Shown here: positions 33,439-42,128 of the stretch, in pieces
How the letters are laid out: each line of letters opens with the position of its first letter
Position numbering within the stretch: position 1 is the first letter of the stretch
Source of the DNA: Mycobacterium ostraviense
Lineage (GTDB): Bacteria > Actinomycetota > Actinomycetes > Mycobacteriales > Mycobacteriaceae
Direction: 5' to 3'
DNA: 64,000 nucleotides
NCBI RefSeq assembly: GCF_002705925.1
Contig: NZ_NKRE01000001.1
Location: 3,984,783 to 4,048,782 of the forward strand
The notes under the pieces: generated by a model
The model's database searches: none
The model's input: only the letters and a program-made list of their open reading frames with translations
Told to the model about the DNA's origin: nothing
Translations under genes and position numbers: made by a program

Positions 33439-34043
33439 CCGAATTCACATTTCACTCATGGCGAACATCGCACTGGAGTTGCCGCGCCCACCAGTCACAA
33501 GACAGACCCGATACCCGAAGTGCCCACCTATGCGCGACAACCCCCACAGCGCACCTGGATTTGTCGCGGACAGGCGGGCACAACGCCTACCCCAACGCCC
33601 GGTGACTCAAGTGACTTTCCGCACTTTGCATATCCGGACACCCCTGGAGAGACTCAAGTGACTCAAGTGACTGGCGCGACCCCGGCTCGACATCGGAAAG
33701 CCCCTCTGTCGCAAGGGAACTGTGGCTAACGCTGCGATGTCGGCCAAGTTGGCGGGCAACGAGGTTGGCTAGGTCACCGAGGTCGCCGATCTGGCCGACC
33801 GGCACCACTCCCCAAGCCGCACTCGGATGCTGTTTCACCGCAGATCATCTTGCCCGACACACAGCTCCGCTACGGCCAGCGATAAGCCATCCGCGGCATG
33901 ACAGACACCGATCCGTCAACAACGCCTGGCTTGCCCTGGTACCCAGCACCGCGACCTGCTTTGGGCAAGGCCTGCCGCCTGGACGCGGACCGTTAAGGCC
34001 GGGCCCATACGCCGCCGCTACCACATCGGGCTACCGTGCGGGT
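33439..34043. other. 605-bp region without a recognisable gene
   Basis: Open frames exist on both strands (33424-33729 plus, 33587-33838 minus), but none has a Shine-Dalgarno or a family likeness. The stretch includes 9-bp ACTCAAGTG repeats at 33604-33672. It sits between the DUF222 remnant and an enoyl-CoA hydratase gene that the M. tuberculosis order lacks at this point, so it may be a decayed insertion. Confidence 0.5.
33603..33672. repeat. ACTCAAGTG short direct repeats
   Basis: The unit ACTCAAGTG followed by ACT occurs once at 33604-33615 and as two tandem units at 33652-33672, 36 bases later. Together they form three units in 70 bases. Read on the minus strand they would encode a Ser-Leu-Glu repeat, which may be chance. 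Confidence 0.7.
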
Positions 34044-34850
34044 ATGGCCGCAGTCGAATTGCAGACGCTCGAAGATGGCATCGCGCTGGTCACGTTGAAT
34101 CGGCCGGGGCTGTTGAACGCCATTGACGGCTCGCTGATCGACGCGATGGATGACGTGCTGGACGTGCTCAACCGGGCCGAATTCCGGGTGGCGATCCTCA
34201 CCGGAGCCGGACGGGGATTCTGCGCAGGTGCGGACCTGAGCGGCACCGGCGAGCCGTGGGTCAAGGCCAAGCCGGCCAGCCCGGCATTCAAGACCAACTA
34301 CGACTCCCAGGTGCGGCTGGCCGATCTGTACGTGAGGCTCTACGAGCTGCCCATCCCGGTGATCGCCGCAGTCAATGGTGCCGCCGTCGGGGGCGGGCTG
34401 GCGTTCGCGCTGCACTGCGATATCCGGATCGCTTCCGGGCAGGCCCGGTTCGGCTCGGCGTTCATCAAGGCCGGCTTCTCGTCGATGGACATGGGCACCA
34501 GCTACCTGCTGCCGAAAATCGTCGGCGCTGGAGTGGCGCGGGAACTCATGCTGACCGGACGCATCATCGACGCGGCCGAGGCTTATCGCATCAATCTGGT
34601 CCATGAGGTGGTAGCGCCGGACGACCTGATGACGGCGACGCTGGCCAAGGCTCGCGAGATCGCCGAGAACAACGCTTTTGGCGTGTGGCAGACCAAGATC
34701 GGCCTCAACACCGCGCTGGACGCGCCCAGCTTGCGGCATGCCATAGAGGTCGAGAACCGCACCCAGATGCTCACCGGCTTCACCGGCAATCCGGCCGAAG
34801 CCGCCAAGGCGCATCGGGAGAAACGGGCTCCGAAATGGGACCCGCTGTGA
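34044..34850 (+). CDS. Enoyl-CoA hydratase/isomerase family protein
   Basis: A 268-residue crotonase-fold protein. The oxyanion-hole and acyl-CoA motifs are LTGAGRGFCAGADLSG (about residues 52-67) and AAVNGAAVGGGLAFALHCD (about 109-127). The trimer and active-site helix contains GFSSMDMGTSYLLPKIVG, where one of the usual catalytic Glu positions is not obvious. The start ATG 34044 directly precedes AAVELQTLEDGIALVTLNRP; the frame runs 93 codons further back without family likeness. It acts on acyl-CoA in beta-oxidation or a side pathway. It converges with the oxidoreductase gene, the stops lying four bases apart. Confidence 0.9.
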   Translation: MAAVELQTLEDGIALVTLNRPGLLNAIDGSLIDAMDDVLDVLNRAEFRVAILTGAGRGFCAGADLSGTGEPWVKAKPASPAFKTNYDSQVRLADLYVRLYELPIPVIAAVNGAAVGGGLAFALHCDIRIASGQARFGSAFIKAGFSSMDMGTSYLLPKIVGAGVARELMLTGRIIDAAEAYRINLVHEVVAPDDLMTATLAKAREIAENNAFGVWQTKIGLNTALDAPSLRHAIEVENRTQMLTGFTGNPAEAAKAHREKRAPKWDPL

Positions 34851-34853
34851 GAC

Positions 34854-35723
34854 CTAGACTTTCGCGATCACTTTCTCCGCGTACCGTTCCAGGTGGCGGA
34901 TCTTTTTCTCCAGTGGCTCGGTGTCGGGTCCCTTGATGTAGGGCCACCGAAAGCCCACGATGACGTCGGTGACGCCGTTGTCCTCGAGCCGCTTGATACC
35001 GTCCACGGTGTAGGCGTCCATCGAGATCACGTGAATCTCGAACGGGCCGGTCTTCCCCTGCTCGTCACGAAACTGCTTGACCCGGGCGATAAGTCGGTCG
35101 AGTTCCGCGGCGCTGGTACCGCCGCCGTGCATCCAGCCGTCCAGGCGGGCCGCGCGCCGCAGGGCGGCGTCGGCGTGGCCGCCCACCAGGATAGGGATCG
35201 GCTGGGTGGGAGCCGGCGTCATCTTCGTCTTCGGGATGTCGTAGAACTCGCCGTGGAATTCGAAGTAGTCTCCGGTGGTGAGGCCTTTGACGATTTCGAT
35301 GCATTCGTCAATTCGCTTGCCGCGCTTGGCAAATAGGATGCCCATCAGATCGTAGTCCTCGGGCCACGGGCTGGTGCCCACGCCGAGTCCCACCCGGTTG
35401 CCGATCAGGGCGGCCAGGGAACCCACTTGTTTGGCCACCAGCGCCGGCGGCCGGACGGGTAGCTTGAGCACGAAGAAGTTGAACCGCAGCGTCTTGGTCA
35501 CCGCGCCCAACGCGGCCGTCAGGACGAAGGTTTCGATGATCTCCTTGTCCTCCAGGAATTCCCGGTTGCCGTCCGGGGTATAGGGGTACTTCGAGTCGGA
35601 CTCGTACGGGTAGGCCAGGCTGTCGGCGATCGTCATGCTGTTGTAGCCGGCCGCTTCGGCCGCCTGAGCCAGCGGAATGTAGAACGTCGGGTCGGTCAGT
35701 GCCTCCGCGTAGCTGAACCGCAC
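34854..35723 (-). CDS. LLM-class F420-dependent oxidoreductase (Rv0940c-like)
   Basis: A 289-residue luciferase-fold protein: MRFSYAEALTDPTFYIPLAQ, NSMTIADSLAYPYESDSKY, ALGAVTKTLRFNFFVLKLPV, and GNRVGLGVGTSPWPEDYDLMG, typical of the F420-binding subgroup. The PIPILVGGHADAALRRAARL motif follows. The start is GTG 35723. It matches Rv0940c in place and length. The pocket substrate is unknown. It is one of three LLM enzymes in the window, at distant loci and not close copies of each other. Confidence 0.9.
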   Translation of the reverse strand: MRFSYAEALTDPTFYIPLAQAAEAAGYNSMTIADSLAYPYESDSKYPYTPDGNREFLEDKEIIETFVLTAALGAVTKTLRFNFFVLKLPVRPPALVAKQVGSLAALIGNRVGLGVGTSPWPEDYDLMGILFAKRGKRIDECIEIVKGLTTGDYFEFHGEFYDIPKTKMTPAPTQPIPILVGGHADAALRRAARLDGWMHGGGTSAAELDRLIARVKQFRDEQGKTGPFEIHVISMDAYTVDGIKRLEDNGVTDVIVGFRWPYIKGPDTEPLEKKIRHLERYAEKVIAKV

Positions 35724-35917
35724 GTCATCCGTACCTTTTGTGAGCGGGCGTCATGCCCGAATACTAGAACCTGTTCTCATTCCGCCGGGCGGGTGGCTGG
35801 GTGTGTGGCGCTGGCGGTGCCGTCCGGGCGGGCGGAACGCGCGATGCCCGCCCGGCAGCCGCACGCGAAACCGCCGACGCATCGGCGCCGTTCGTCGGCG
35901 GGGGGATCGTCACCCGG

Positions 35918-36679
35918 CTACAGCTGGTTTTCCGGGCCGATGATCGCCCAGACCGTCTTGCCGGACGACGTGGGAGTGCTGCCCCACGCGCGGCACAGCG
36001 CATCGACAATGGCCAGACCGGACACGTCGATCCCCTTCGGGGGAGATTTCAGCCGTACGGCGGGGGCGGTGCTGCCGTCCGAGACCGCGATCGTCGCTGT
36101 CGTGCCGTCGCTGTAAACCCGCACCACCGGTTCGCTCCCGGTGTGTTTCAGCACGTTCTCCACAAACACATTGACGACCACCAATGCGACGGGGACCAGC
36201 CCGGGCTTCGACCAGGAGGTGAGCCATTCGCGGACCAGTTGCCGCGATTGGCGAAGGCTGTTCAATTGCGCGGGCAGTTGTGCCTGGGCATGCCGGACGT
36301 TGCGGCGCGCAAGCCGGCCGACTGCCTTCATCGCACCTTTTTCGGTGGGATAGACCGGCATGAATTGAGCGACTCCGCAGCGGGTGATCGTGTCCCGGCC
36401 GGCGCGATTGGCGCACACGAGCACGATCGGAACATTCGGCCGGGTGTCGGCCTGCCAGCGTGCGCCGATCAAGGCCGACCACGCCGCGTCGTCGGGAACC
36501 TGCAGCCCGGTCACGTTGACGATCACCGCGGTCGGCTCGTCGAGCGTCGCCTTCATGATGCTGTCGCGCAGTGCCGCCGAGTTGGCCGCGCCGAGCACTC
36601 CCTCGACTGCCAGCATGACTACCGACTGCTCGAGTCGTGTCGCAACGGCCAGCGAGGTCGACTTCGCGACCGCGCTCAC
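35918..36679 (-). CDS. Anti-sigma/anti-anti-sigma type regulator: STAS domain fused to HATPase kinase domain (Rv0941c-like)
   Basis: A 253-residue protein. Residues about 5-110 form a STAS domain (LAVATRLEQSVVMLAVEGV, then LDEPTAVIVNVTGLQVPDDA); the site where SpoIIAA-like proteins carry the phosphorylated Ser is less clear. Residues about 130-253 form a GHKL ATPase like RsbW: VVNVFVENVLKHTG (N-box) and GIDVSGLAIVDALCRAWG. The start is GTG 36679, nine bases after GGAAGG; a reading 20 codons longer is Arg-rich. One chain thus has both parts of a partner-switch module for sigma-factor control. No sigma factor gene is adjacent. Confidence 0.87.
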   Translation of the reverse strand: MSAVAKSTSLAVATRLEQSVVMLAVEGVLGAANSAALRDSIMKATLDEPTAVIVNVTGLQVPDDAAWSALIGARWQADTRPNVPIVLVCANRAGRDTITRCGVAQFMPVYPTEKGAMKAVGRLARRNVRHAQAQLPAQLNSLRQSRQLVREWLTSWSKPGLVPVALVVVNVFVENVLKHTGSEPVVRVYSDGTTATIAVSDGSTAPAVRLKSPPKGIDVSGLAIVDALCRAWGSTPTSSGKTVWAIIGPENQL

Positions 36680-37180
36680 CGCGGCTGACCTTCCCGGGCC
36701 GTCCCATCCAACCGCGGCCTGCGCTGCGCGGCGACACAACGGCGGGACGTCATGAACCGGCCTCCCAGGTCCGTCCGGTGTCCGGTTCCATGTCCTGCTC
36801 CTCGAACTGGCCCCTGCGAGTGCTTGAGGATGCCGCCCGCGTTAGCGGCAGAGACTTCCATCTTCGGCCAAGTATCCCGATTCGTGCAGGGCCGGTGGCG
36901 CCACCGGCCCGAGGGGTGACTCGTCGTGGCGGTCGCTCGTCGGCGCATCGGCGGGCGCGGGCCGGGTAAACCCCCGTACCCCGCCGCTTCCAAGAGCCGA
37001 ACGCTACCTCGCCGACCATGCCGCTCTCGTCCGTGTCGTCGTCTGCCGCAGCACCAGCCACCCGGGGCGGATACCCGCAATAGGTGCGCGGTCAATCTCT
37101 AGTCTGGCAGGCACTCAGCCTATCGGGATTTGCCGAGTCGAGCGGCACGAATCGGCGCAACGGTGGCGGAGAAGCCGCCG
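36680..37180. other. 501-bp gap with a perfect palindrome and no clear gene
   Basis: In M. tuberculosis this interval holds a small hypothetical gene (Rv0942). Here I find only frames without a start site or family. The region is very GC-rich and includes a 22-bp perfect palindrome at 36889-36910. Confidence 0.5.
36889..36910. repeat. 22-bp perfect palindrome
   Basis: The left half GGGCCGGTGG (36889-36898) and the right half CCACCGGCCC (36901-36910) are exact complements, with CG at the centre, so the entire 22 bases are self-complementary. No T-run follows on either strand, which argues against a classic terminator. It lies 210 bases upstream of the STAS-kinase start and about 270 bases beyond the flavoprotein stop. 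Confidence 0.85.
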
Positions 37181-38422
37181 CTACCGGCCGCTTGACGGGT
37201 AGGGTGGTGCCCCCACTCCGGCCACGGAGTGCGTGCCCCATGGTGTTTGTTCCACGATGCGGGCCGGAGCGCTGCGGTCACCGACTGTCAACGTCGCGGT
37301 CTTTGATTGGGCTAGCGAGTCGTGCGGCAGCGGATCGAGGACGGTCCCCTGCCAGTGGTAATTGCCGTCGATCGGATCGAGATGACCGGCGAGGCGGACA
37401 CGCACCGGCAGACGGATTCCGGCCAGCTCCAATGTCGCCGCCCCGTCGTAGGTGTTGTCGTCGGGCGCGTCGGCGGACAGGTCGAACGCCCTGGACACCC
37501 GCTGCGCCTGGACGGGTTTCAATTGGGCGCGCTCGTTGAATACCTGCTGAGTGCTGCGCAGCACTTCGATACGGGTGCTGGCGGTGCGGTTCATCAGGTC
37601 CAGGCACTCGACGACGTAGTGGAGCTGCGCGGCGAAATTGGCGGCATCGGGTCCGGAGATGAAGAAGTAGTTGGGAAAGCCGTGCACGGCAATACCGAGA
37701 AATGGCTCCATACCGTCGTGCCAGGCCTGCCGGATGGTCATCCCGCGTGCCCCAACCAGCGTCTGCTCCGGCAGCTGATCGGGAATGGCGAACCCGGTGC
37801 CGTAGATGACAGCGTCGGCGCCGTACTCGACACCGTCATTAGTGCGGACGCCCGACGGCGTCAGCGCCGCGATCGCCGAGGGGGCCACCATGACCGATCG
37901 CCGCGGCTGTCCGCGGCGCAGTTGGCGACGCAGCCATCGCCGGGCCCGGGTGGTCTGCAGTGGCAGGTCGGAGACCACGCGGCGCGGTGCATGGGCGATG
38001 ACGGTGACCGAGTCCGCCGATTCCACGAGCCGGTCGAGGTGCTGGGCGAGAGCGGTGTCGATGCCGACCGCGGCGATGCGCATGCCGGCGGCATCGAAGG
38101 TCGGGTCCCAGGCCGCCGCATGAAACGATTCGCCGTCAAAGTCGTTGCGCCCGGGCAGATCCGGTATCCATGGGACATATGGCGGCCGGTGGGCGGCGAT
38201 GACGACGCGACCTCGGACAACCTCGCCGCCGCCGGTGCGCACCGTCCAGGTGTCGGTGTCGTCGTCGAACACCGAACCGAGCACTTCCTCGGCGGGGCTG
38301 GTGGCGCTGTCGAGGACCACGATGTCGCTGACACCGGCGGCCGCCAACGCGGCCCTGGCATCCCGGCCGCGGGCACTCCCGCCGATGACGACCACGTGGT
38401 GCAGGGCGGGTGCTTGAATCAC
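37181..38422 (-). CDS. Flavoprotein monooxygenase-like protein with C-terminal DUF4873-type domain (Rv0943c-like)
   Basis: A 413-residue protein. The N-terminal two thirds resemble flavin monooxygenases of the Baeyer-Villiger kind (VIAAHRPPYVPWIPDLPG, DAVIYGTGFAIPDQ), but the first nucleotide loop reads VVVIGGSARGRDA instead of a clean GxGxxG, and the second loop (RIAAVGIDTALAQHL) also deviates. The last 100 residues (DDNTYDGAATLELAG, YHWQGTVLD, ATLTVGDRSAPARI) look like the DUF4873 domain found at the end of such enzymes. The start GTG 38422 overlaps the stop of the diiron gene as GTGA. Rv0943c is shorter (about 346 residues, from memory). It may use or bind FAD poorly. Confidence 0.78.
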   Translation of the reverse strand: MIQAPALHHVVVIGGSARGRDARAALAAAGVSDIVVLDSATSPAEEVLGSVFDDDTDTWTVRTGGGEVVRGRVVIAAHRPPYVPWIPDLPGRNDFDGESFHAAAWDPTFDAAGMRIAAVGIDTALAQHLDRLVESADSVTVIAHAPRRVVSDLPLQTTRARRWLRRQLRRGQPRRSVMVAPSAIAALTPSGVRTNDGVEYGADAVIYGTGFAIPDQLPEQTLVGARGMTIRQAWHDGMEPFLGIAVHGFPNYFFISGPDAANFAAQLHYVVECLDLMNRTASTRIEVLRSTQQVFNERAQLKPVQAQRVSRAFDLSADAPDDNTYDGAATLELAGIRLPVRVRLAGHLDPIDGNYHWQGTVLDPLPHDSLAQSKTATLTVGDRSAPARIVEQTPWGTHSVAGVGAPPYPSSGR

Positions 38423-39339
38423 AGAAACTTGCTGCGCTTCCAGGCGCGGCGCGCGATCGGGCCCATCAGCCCCACCTCGGTCAAAAATGCTGCCAGCGGC
38501 GCGAATCCGGCTATCTGCATCTGGTGGCGGTGCGGGCTGTTGCGCGCGGTCATGCGGGCCCGCTTCGGGTCGAGGCCGGTGCGCGCGTACGGGATCGGAT
38601 TGCTGAACAGGTACCGGAAGAAGTACCCGCCGAGGCCGTTGATGTTCGCCATGAACCATCGGTTGAGCCGCGGCATTTCGGCCACCCGTTTGCGGGCGCC
38701 GTCACGCGCGAACTGGATGTGGCGGGCCTCTTCGGTGACGTGAATCCGCATGAGCCGCTGGATAATTGGCTGCAGTTCCGGATCGTCCATCATCTGTCGT
38801 TGCAGCGAGTCGAAGATCTCCTCGCCGATCAGGGCGGCCACCCACAGCATCGAACCTCGCTGGAAGGCCAGCGGAAGCGCGTTGATGACCATCCGGTGCA
38901 GCCGCCGCGGACGCACCGGCTTGGCGCCGATCCGCTCGATGGCCTTGCCGAACATGACCATGTGGCGGGTCTCGTCGCCGAGCTCGGTCAGCTTGTAATG
39001 CGTCGACCGGCTGGTCGGGTCCTCGTGCAGGATGGTGCGCAACAGCGACTGATTGAGCATGTTCTCGAACCAGATCCCGGCCGAGAGCGTGTTGACCAGT
39101 TCCTGGCGGGACAGCTCGATTTGTTGCTCGCGCGTCATTTCGTCCCACATCGGAGAGCCGTAGAGCGAGACGAGTTTGGGTGGCAGGTAGAACTTGTCCG
39201 GATCCAGCGGGGCATCCCAATCGATGTCGACGACCGGCTCGTAGGACTTCTTGACCGAACCCTTGAGCAAGCGCTCCGAGAACTCCTCACGACTGGGTCC
39301 ACTTGACTTGGGCCCACTTGGTTTCACCGCAGTGGTCAT
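38419..39339 (-). CDS. AurF-like diiron oxygenase
   Basis: A 306-residue all-helical protein. Two diiron half-sites are visible: ELGDETRHMVMFGKA (ExxH-type, residues about 120-134) and HVTEEARHIQFARD (residues about 196-209), with further glutamates in GIWFENMLNQ and LIGEEIFDSL. This is the pattern of the AurF family (PF11583), non-heme diiron N-oxygenases acting on aryl amines. The protein has a Lys/Ser-rich N-terminus and a basic C-terminus (RRAWKRSKFL). Its stop overlaps the flavoprotein start, so the two are coupled. It diverges from cobF. M. tuberculosis lacks it here as far as I recall. The true substrate is unknown. Confidence 0.8.
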   Translation of the reverse strand: MTTAVKPSGPKSSGPSREEFSERLLKGSVKKSYEPVVDIDWDAPLDPDKFYLPPKLVSLYGSPMWDEMTREQQIELSRQELVNTLSAGIWFENMLNQSLLRTILHEDPTSRSTHYKLTELGDETRHMVMFGKAIERIGAKPVRPRRLHRMVINALPLAFQRGSMLWVAALIGEEIFDSLQRQMMDDPELQPIIQRLMRIHVTEEARHIQFARDGARKRVAEMPRLNRWFMANINGLGGYFFRYLFSNPIPYARTGLDPKRARMTARNSPHRHQMQIAGFAPLAAFLTEVGLMGPIARRAWKRSKFL

Positions 39340-39473
39340 CGTTGGTGTCCCTTCATGTCCCTTCGGGGGCTGGTTCAGACGTTAGGGAGATCACACTCGA
39401 TAGTCAATACCCAGGGTACTAGGTACCGGAGGTCTCGGGTAGGCATTTCGAGATCTGAATTACGTTGTGCTGC

Positions 39474-40217
39474 ATGGGTCGGCACATCCACGTCATCGGC
39501 ATCGGCGCCGGAGACCCCGACTACCTGACTGTGCAGGCGATCAACGCGCTCAACGACACGCAGGTGTTCTTCGCGATGGACAAGGGCGAGACCAAAAGCG
39601 ACCTGGTGGCGCTGCGACGCACGATTTGCGAGCGGTTCATCCGGGAGCCGGGATACCGATTCGTCGAGCTGCCCGACCCCCAGCGCTCGACCGAAACCCA
39701 CTACCGCACAGCGGTCTTTGACTGGCATGCGGCGCGCGCACGCATCTGGGCGGCGGCCATCGCCGCCGAACTGGGTCCCGACGGTGTGGGCGCCTTTCTG
39801 GCGTGGGGCGATCCGTCGCTGTACGACAGCACGCTGCGCATTCTGGATGCGGTCTCCGCCCAAGTGGACATCAGCTACGACGTCATCCCGGGTATCACCG
39901 CGGTCCAGGCGCTGACCGCCCGGCACCGCATCCCGCTCAACGACGTCGGCGCTCCCGTGCTCATCACCACCGGAAGGCAGCTGCGTGCGCGCGGATTCAC
40001 CGGCTCGGCGGTAGTCATGCTCGACGCCGACTGTTCGTTTCAGAGCTGCCCGCCGCAAACCCGTATCTGGTGGGGCGCCTATCTGGGTACTGCCGACGAA
40101 TTGCTGGTGGCGGGCACAGTCGGCGAGGTCGGGACGCGTATCGCGGACCTGCGCGCCGAGGCCCGGGCGCGGCATGGCTGGATCATGGATACCTATCTAT
40201 TACGAGCGCCAGATTAA
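39474..40217 (+). CDS. cobF: Precorrin-6A synthase (deacetylating) CobF
   Basis: A 247-residue tetrapyrrole methylase. The N-terminal HIHVIGIGAGDPDYLTVQA (residues 4-22) is the SAM-binding loop of the family, and GAFLAWGDPSLYDSTLRIL and VIPGITAVQALTARHRIPL are the next shared motifs. CobF methylates C-1 of precorrin-5 with loss of acetate in the aerobic cobalamin pathway. The start MGRHIHV at 39474 is preceded by ATG at 39465, which is possible but less typical. It is known that the M. tuberculosis complex lacks cobF while related environmental species keep it. It stands alone, with a PE_PGRS gene 138 bp downstream. Confidence 0.92.
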   Translation: MGRHIHVIGIGAGDPDYLTVQAINALNDTQVFFAMDKGETKSDLVALRRTICERFIREPGYRFVELPDPQRSTETHYRTAVFDWHAARARIWAAAIAAELGPDGVGAFLAWGDPSLYDSTLRILDAVSAQVDISYDVIPGITAVQALTARHRIPLNDVGAPVLITTGRQLRARGFTGSAVVMLDADCSFQSCPPQTRIWWGAYLGTADELLVAGTVGEVGTRIADLRAEARARHGWIMDTYLLRAPD

Positions 40218-40355
40218 ATTAAGCCCCGCATGAGCTTCTTGACGGTTTGGCAAGAAGCGTGCGAGTGGGCCCCTGGTTCGCGATAGCATCGGTTACCGCC
40301 GCATTGTGTCGCACGTCACTTCGCGGGGCCTTTGCAGTGACGGGGAGGTTCGTAC

Positions 40356-42071
40356 ATGTCGTGGGTGATCGCAGCGCCCGAGTATGTGGCTGCAGCGGCC
40401 AACGATCTGGCAGGTATCGGTTCGACGCTTAGCCAGGCGAACATGGCGGCAGTGGTCCCGATATCGGGTGTGTTACCCGCGGGCGCCGATGAGGTGTCGT
40501 TTGCGGTCTCGGCATTGTTCGATGCCCACGCTCAGGCATATCAGGCGCTGAGCGCCCAGGCGGCGCTGTTTCACCAGCAGTTCGTGCAACTCATGACCGG
40601 CGGGGCCGGACAGTACGCCGCTGCGGAGGCGGCCAACGTGCTGCCGATGCAGGTCGCGGCTGACGCGATCAACGGTCCCGTGCAGGCGCTCACCGGGCGT
40701 CCGCTGATCGGCAACGGCACCAACGGCGCCCCGGGCACCGGGCAAAACGGCGGGCCCGGCGGCTGGCTGCTGGGCAACGGCGGCAACGGCGGCTCCGGTG
40801 CGGTGGGCCAAAACGGCGGCAACGGCGGATCGGCCGGGCTGTGGGGCAACGGCGGCAACGGCGCACCCGGCGGTGCGGGCGCCGCCGTCCCGGCCACCGG
40901 TGGAGCCGGCATGCCGGGTGGCAACGGCGGCAACGGCGGCAACGGCGGGTGGCTGTACGGGCTCGGCGGACAAGGCGGCACGGGTGGCAACGGCACCAGT
41001 GCCGTCGCCGTCCCCAGCGGCGCGGGCCTTAACGGCGGCGCGGGCGGCAACGGAGGCCCCGGCGGCAACGGCGGGCTGCTCTTCGGACAGGGCGGCGTCG
41101 GCGGCCTCGGCGGCAACGGCGGCGACGCCACCGGCGCCACCAATGCCTCCTCTACGGCCGGCAGCGGCGGGCAGGCCGGAAACGGCGGCAACGGCGGGCG
41201 CAGCGGCTGGATCTACGGCGACGGTGGTGCCGGCGGCAACAGCGGCAACGGCGGATCCTTCGTGCCCGGCAGCGGCATCCTCGCCGGCGCAAGCGGCGGC
41301 AGCTTCGCCGCAACCGGCGGCAACGGCGGCAACTCCGGGTTGTTCGGCAACGGCGGCCCCGGCGGCAACGGCGGATTGGGGGGCGCCGGCCAGGCGGCAA
41401 CCGGCGACTTTACCTTCGGCGGCCAGGGCGGCGGCGGCGGCTTCGGCGGCAGCGGGGGCAACGGCGGCTTCCTCTACGGCAACGGTGGTACCGGCGGCGT
41501 CGGCGGAAACGGCGCCGACGGCGGCGGCAACAGCGGCACCACCCTCTCCTTCAACGGCTTCGGCGGCTACGGCGGCTTCGGTGGCCAGGGCGGCCAGAGC
41601 GGGCTGATCGGTAGCGGCGGCAACGGCGGTGCCGGTGGCAACGGCGGCAACGGTGGCAGCGGTGGCGACCGCGGAGGTAACGCCGGCCCCGGCGCGCTTG
41701 GCGGTTTCGGTGGCGACGCCCAGCTGTGGGGCAACGGCGGCGCCGGCGCCAACGGCGGCAACACTGGTAATCCCGGCAGCCTGAACGGCGGCGGCACCGG
41801 CTCGGTGTACCAGACCAGCGTCGGCGGCAACGGCGGCCAGGGCGGCTTCTTCGCCGGCAACGGCGGCAACGGCGGCAACGCTGGCAGCATCCCCGCGGGC
41901 TTCACGGCCCCCGTGGGCAACGGCATCGGCGGCAACGGCGGTGGTGCCCAGTTGGTCGGCAACGGCGGCAACGGCGGTGCCGGAGCCGGAGCCAGCCAAG
42001 GCGGCACCGGCGGCACCGGTGGCCGCGGCGGCGAACTCTTCGGCCAGCCCGGCACCGACGGCCCCCCGTAG
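40356..42071 (+). CDS. PE_PGRS family protein
   Basis: A 571-residue protein. The PE domain (about 1-95) starts MSWVIAAPEYVAAAANDL and has AGADEVSFAVSALF and YAAAEAANV; the linker GPVQALTGRPLIGNG leads into about 430 residues of GGNGG/GGAGG repeats (PGRS), with spacer words such as LLFGQGGVGG. It ends GELFGQPGTDGPP with no extra C-terminal domain. The start ATG 40356 has a GGGGAGG Shine-Dalgarno. Family members are exported through ESX-5 to the cell surface in slow-growing mycobacteria. Not present at this spot in the M. tuberculosis order I recall. Confidence 0.95.
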   Translation: MSWVIAAPEYVAAAANDLAGIGSTLSQANMAAVVPISGVLPAGADEVSFAVSALFDAHAQAYQALSAQAALFHQQFVQLMTGGAGQYAAAEAANVLPMQVAADAINGPVQALTGRPLIGNGTNGAPGTGQNGGPGGWLLGNGGNGGSGAVGQNGGNGGSAGLWGNGGNGAPGGAGAAVPATGGAGMPGGNGGNGGNGGWLYGLGGQGGTGGNGTSAVAVPSGAGLNGGAGGNGGPGGNGGLLFGQGGVGGLGGNGGDATGATNASSTAGSGGQAGNGGNGGRSGWIYGDGGAGGNSGNGGSFVPGSGILAGASGGSFAATGGNGGNSGLFGNGGPGGNGGLGGAGQAATGDFTFGGQGGGGGFGGSGGNGGFLYGNGGTGGVGGNGADGGGNSGTTLSFNGFGGYGGFGGQGGQSGLIGSGGNGGAGGNGGNGGSGGDRGGNAGPGALGGFGGDAQLWGNGGAGANGGNTGNPGSLNGGGTGSVYQTSVGGNGGQGGFFAGNGGNGGNAGSIPAGFTAPVGNGIGGNGGGAQLVGNGGNGGAGAGASQGGTGGTGGRGGELFGQPGTDGPP

Positions 42072-42128
42072 CCGTCCAGCTCAGCGGGCCGATGGACACC
42101 TGCCTGACGCCATCGGCAGACTGAACTG

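Noticed and set aside
36750..37061. 103-codon minus-strand frame as the Rv0942 counterpart
   Set aside because: I cannot recognise likeness from memory; the composition is that of GC-rich background and the palindrome lies within it.
40473..41999. 508-codon antisense frame across the PE_PGRS gene
   Set aside because: An Ala/Val-rich shadow of the GGNGG repeats, typical of GC-rich repeat DNA.
40700..42060. Regular short repeats resembling a CRISPR array
   Set aside because: They are GGCGGCAACGGCGG-type coding repeats of PGRS in a continuous frame, without unique spacers of constant length.
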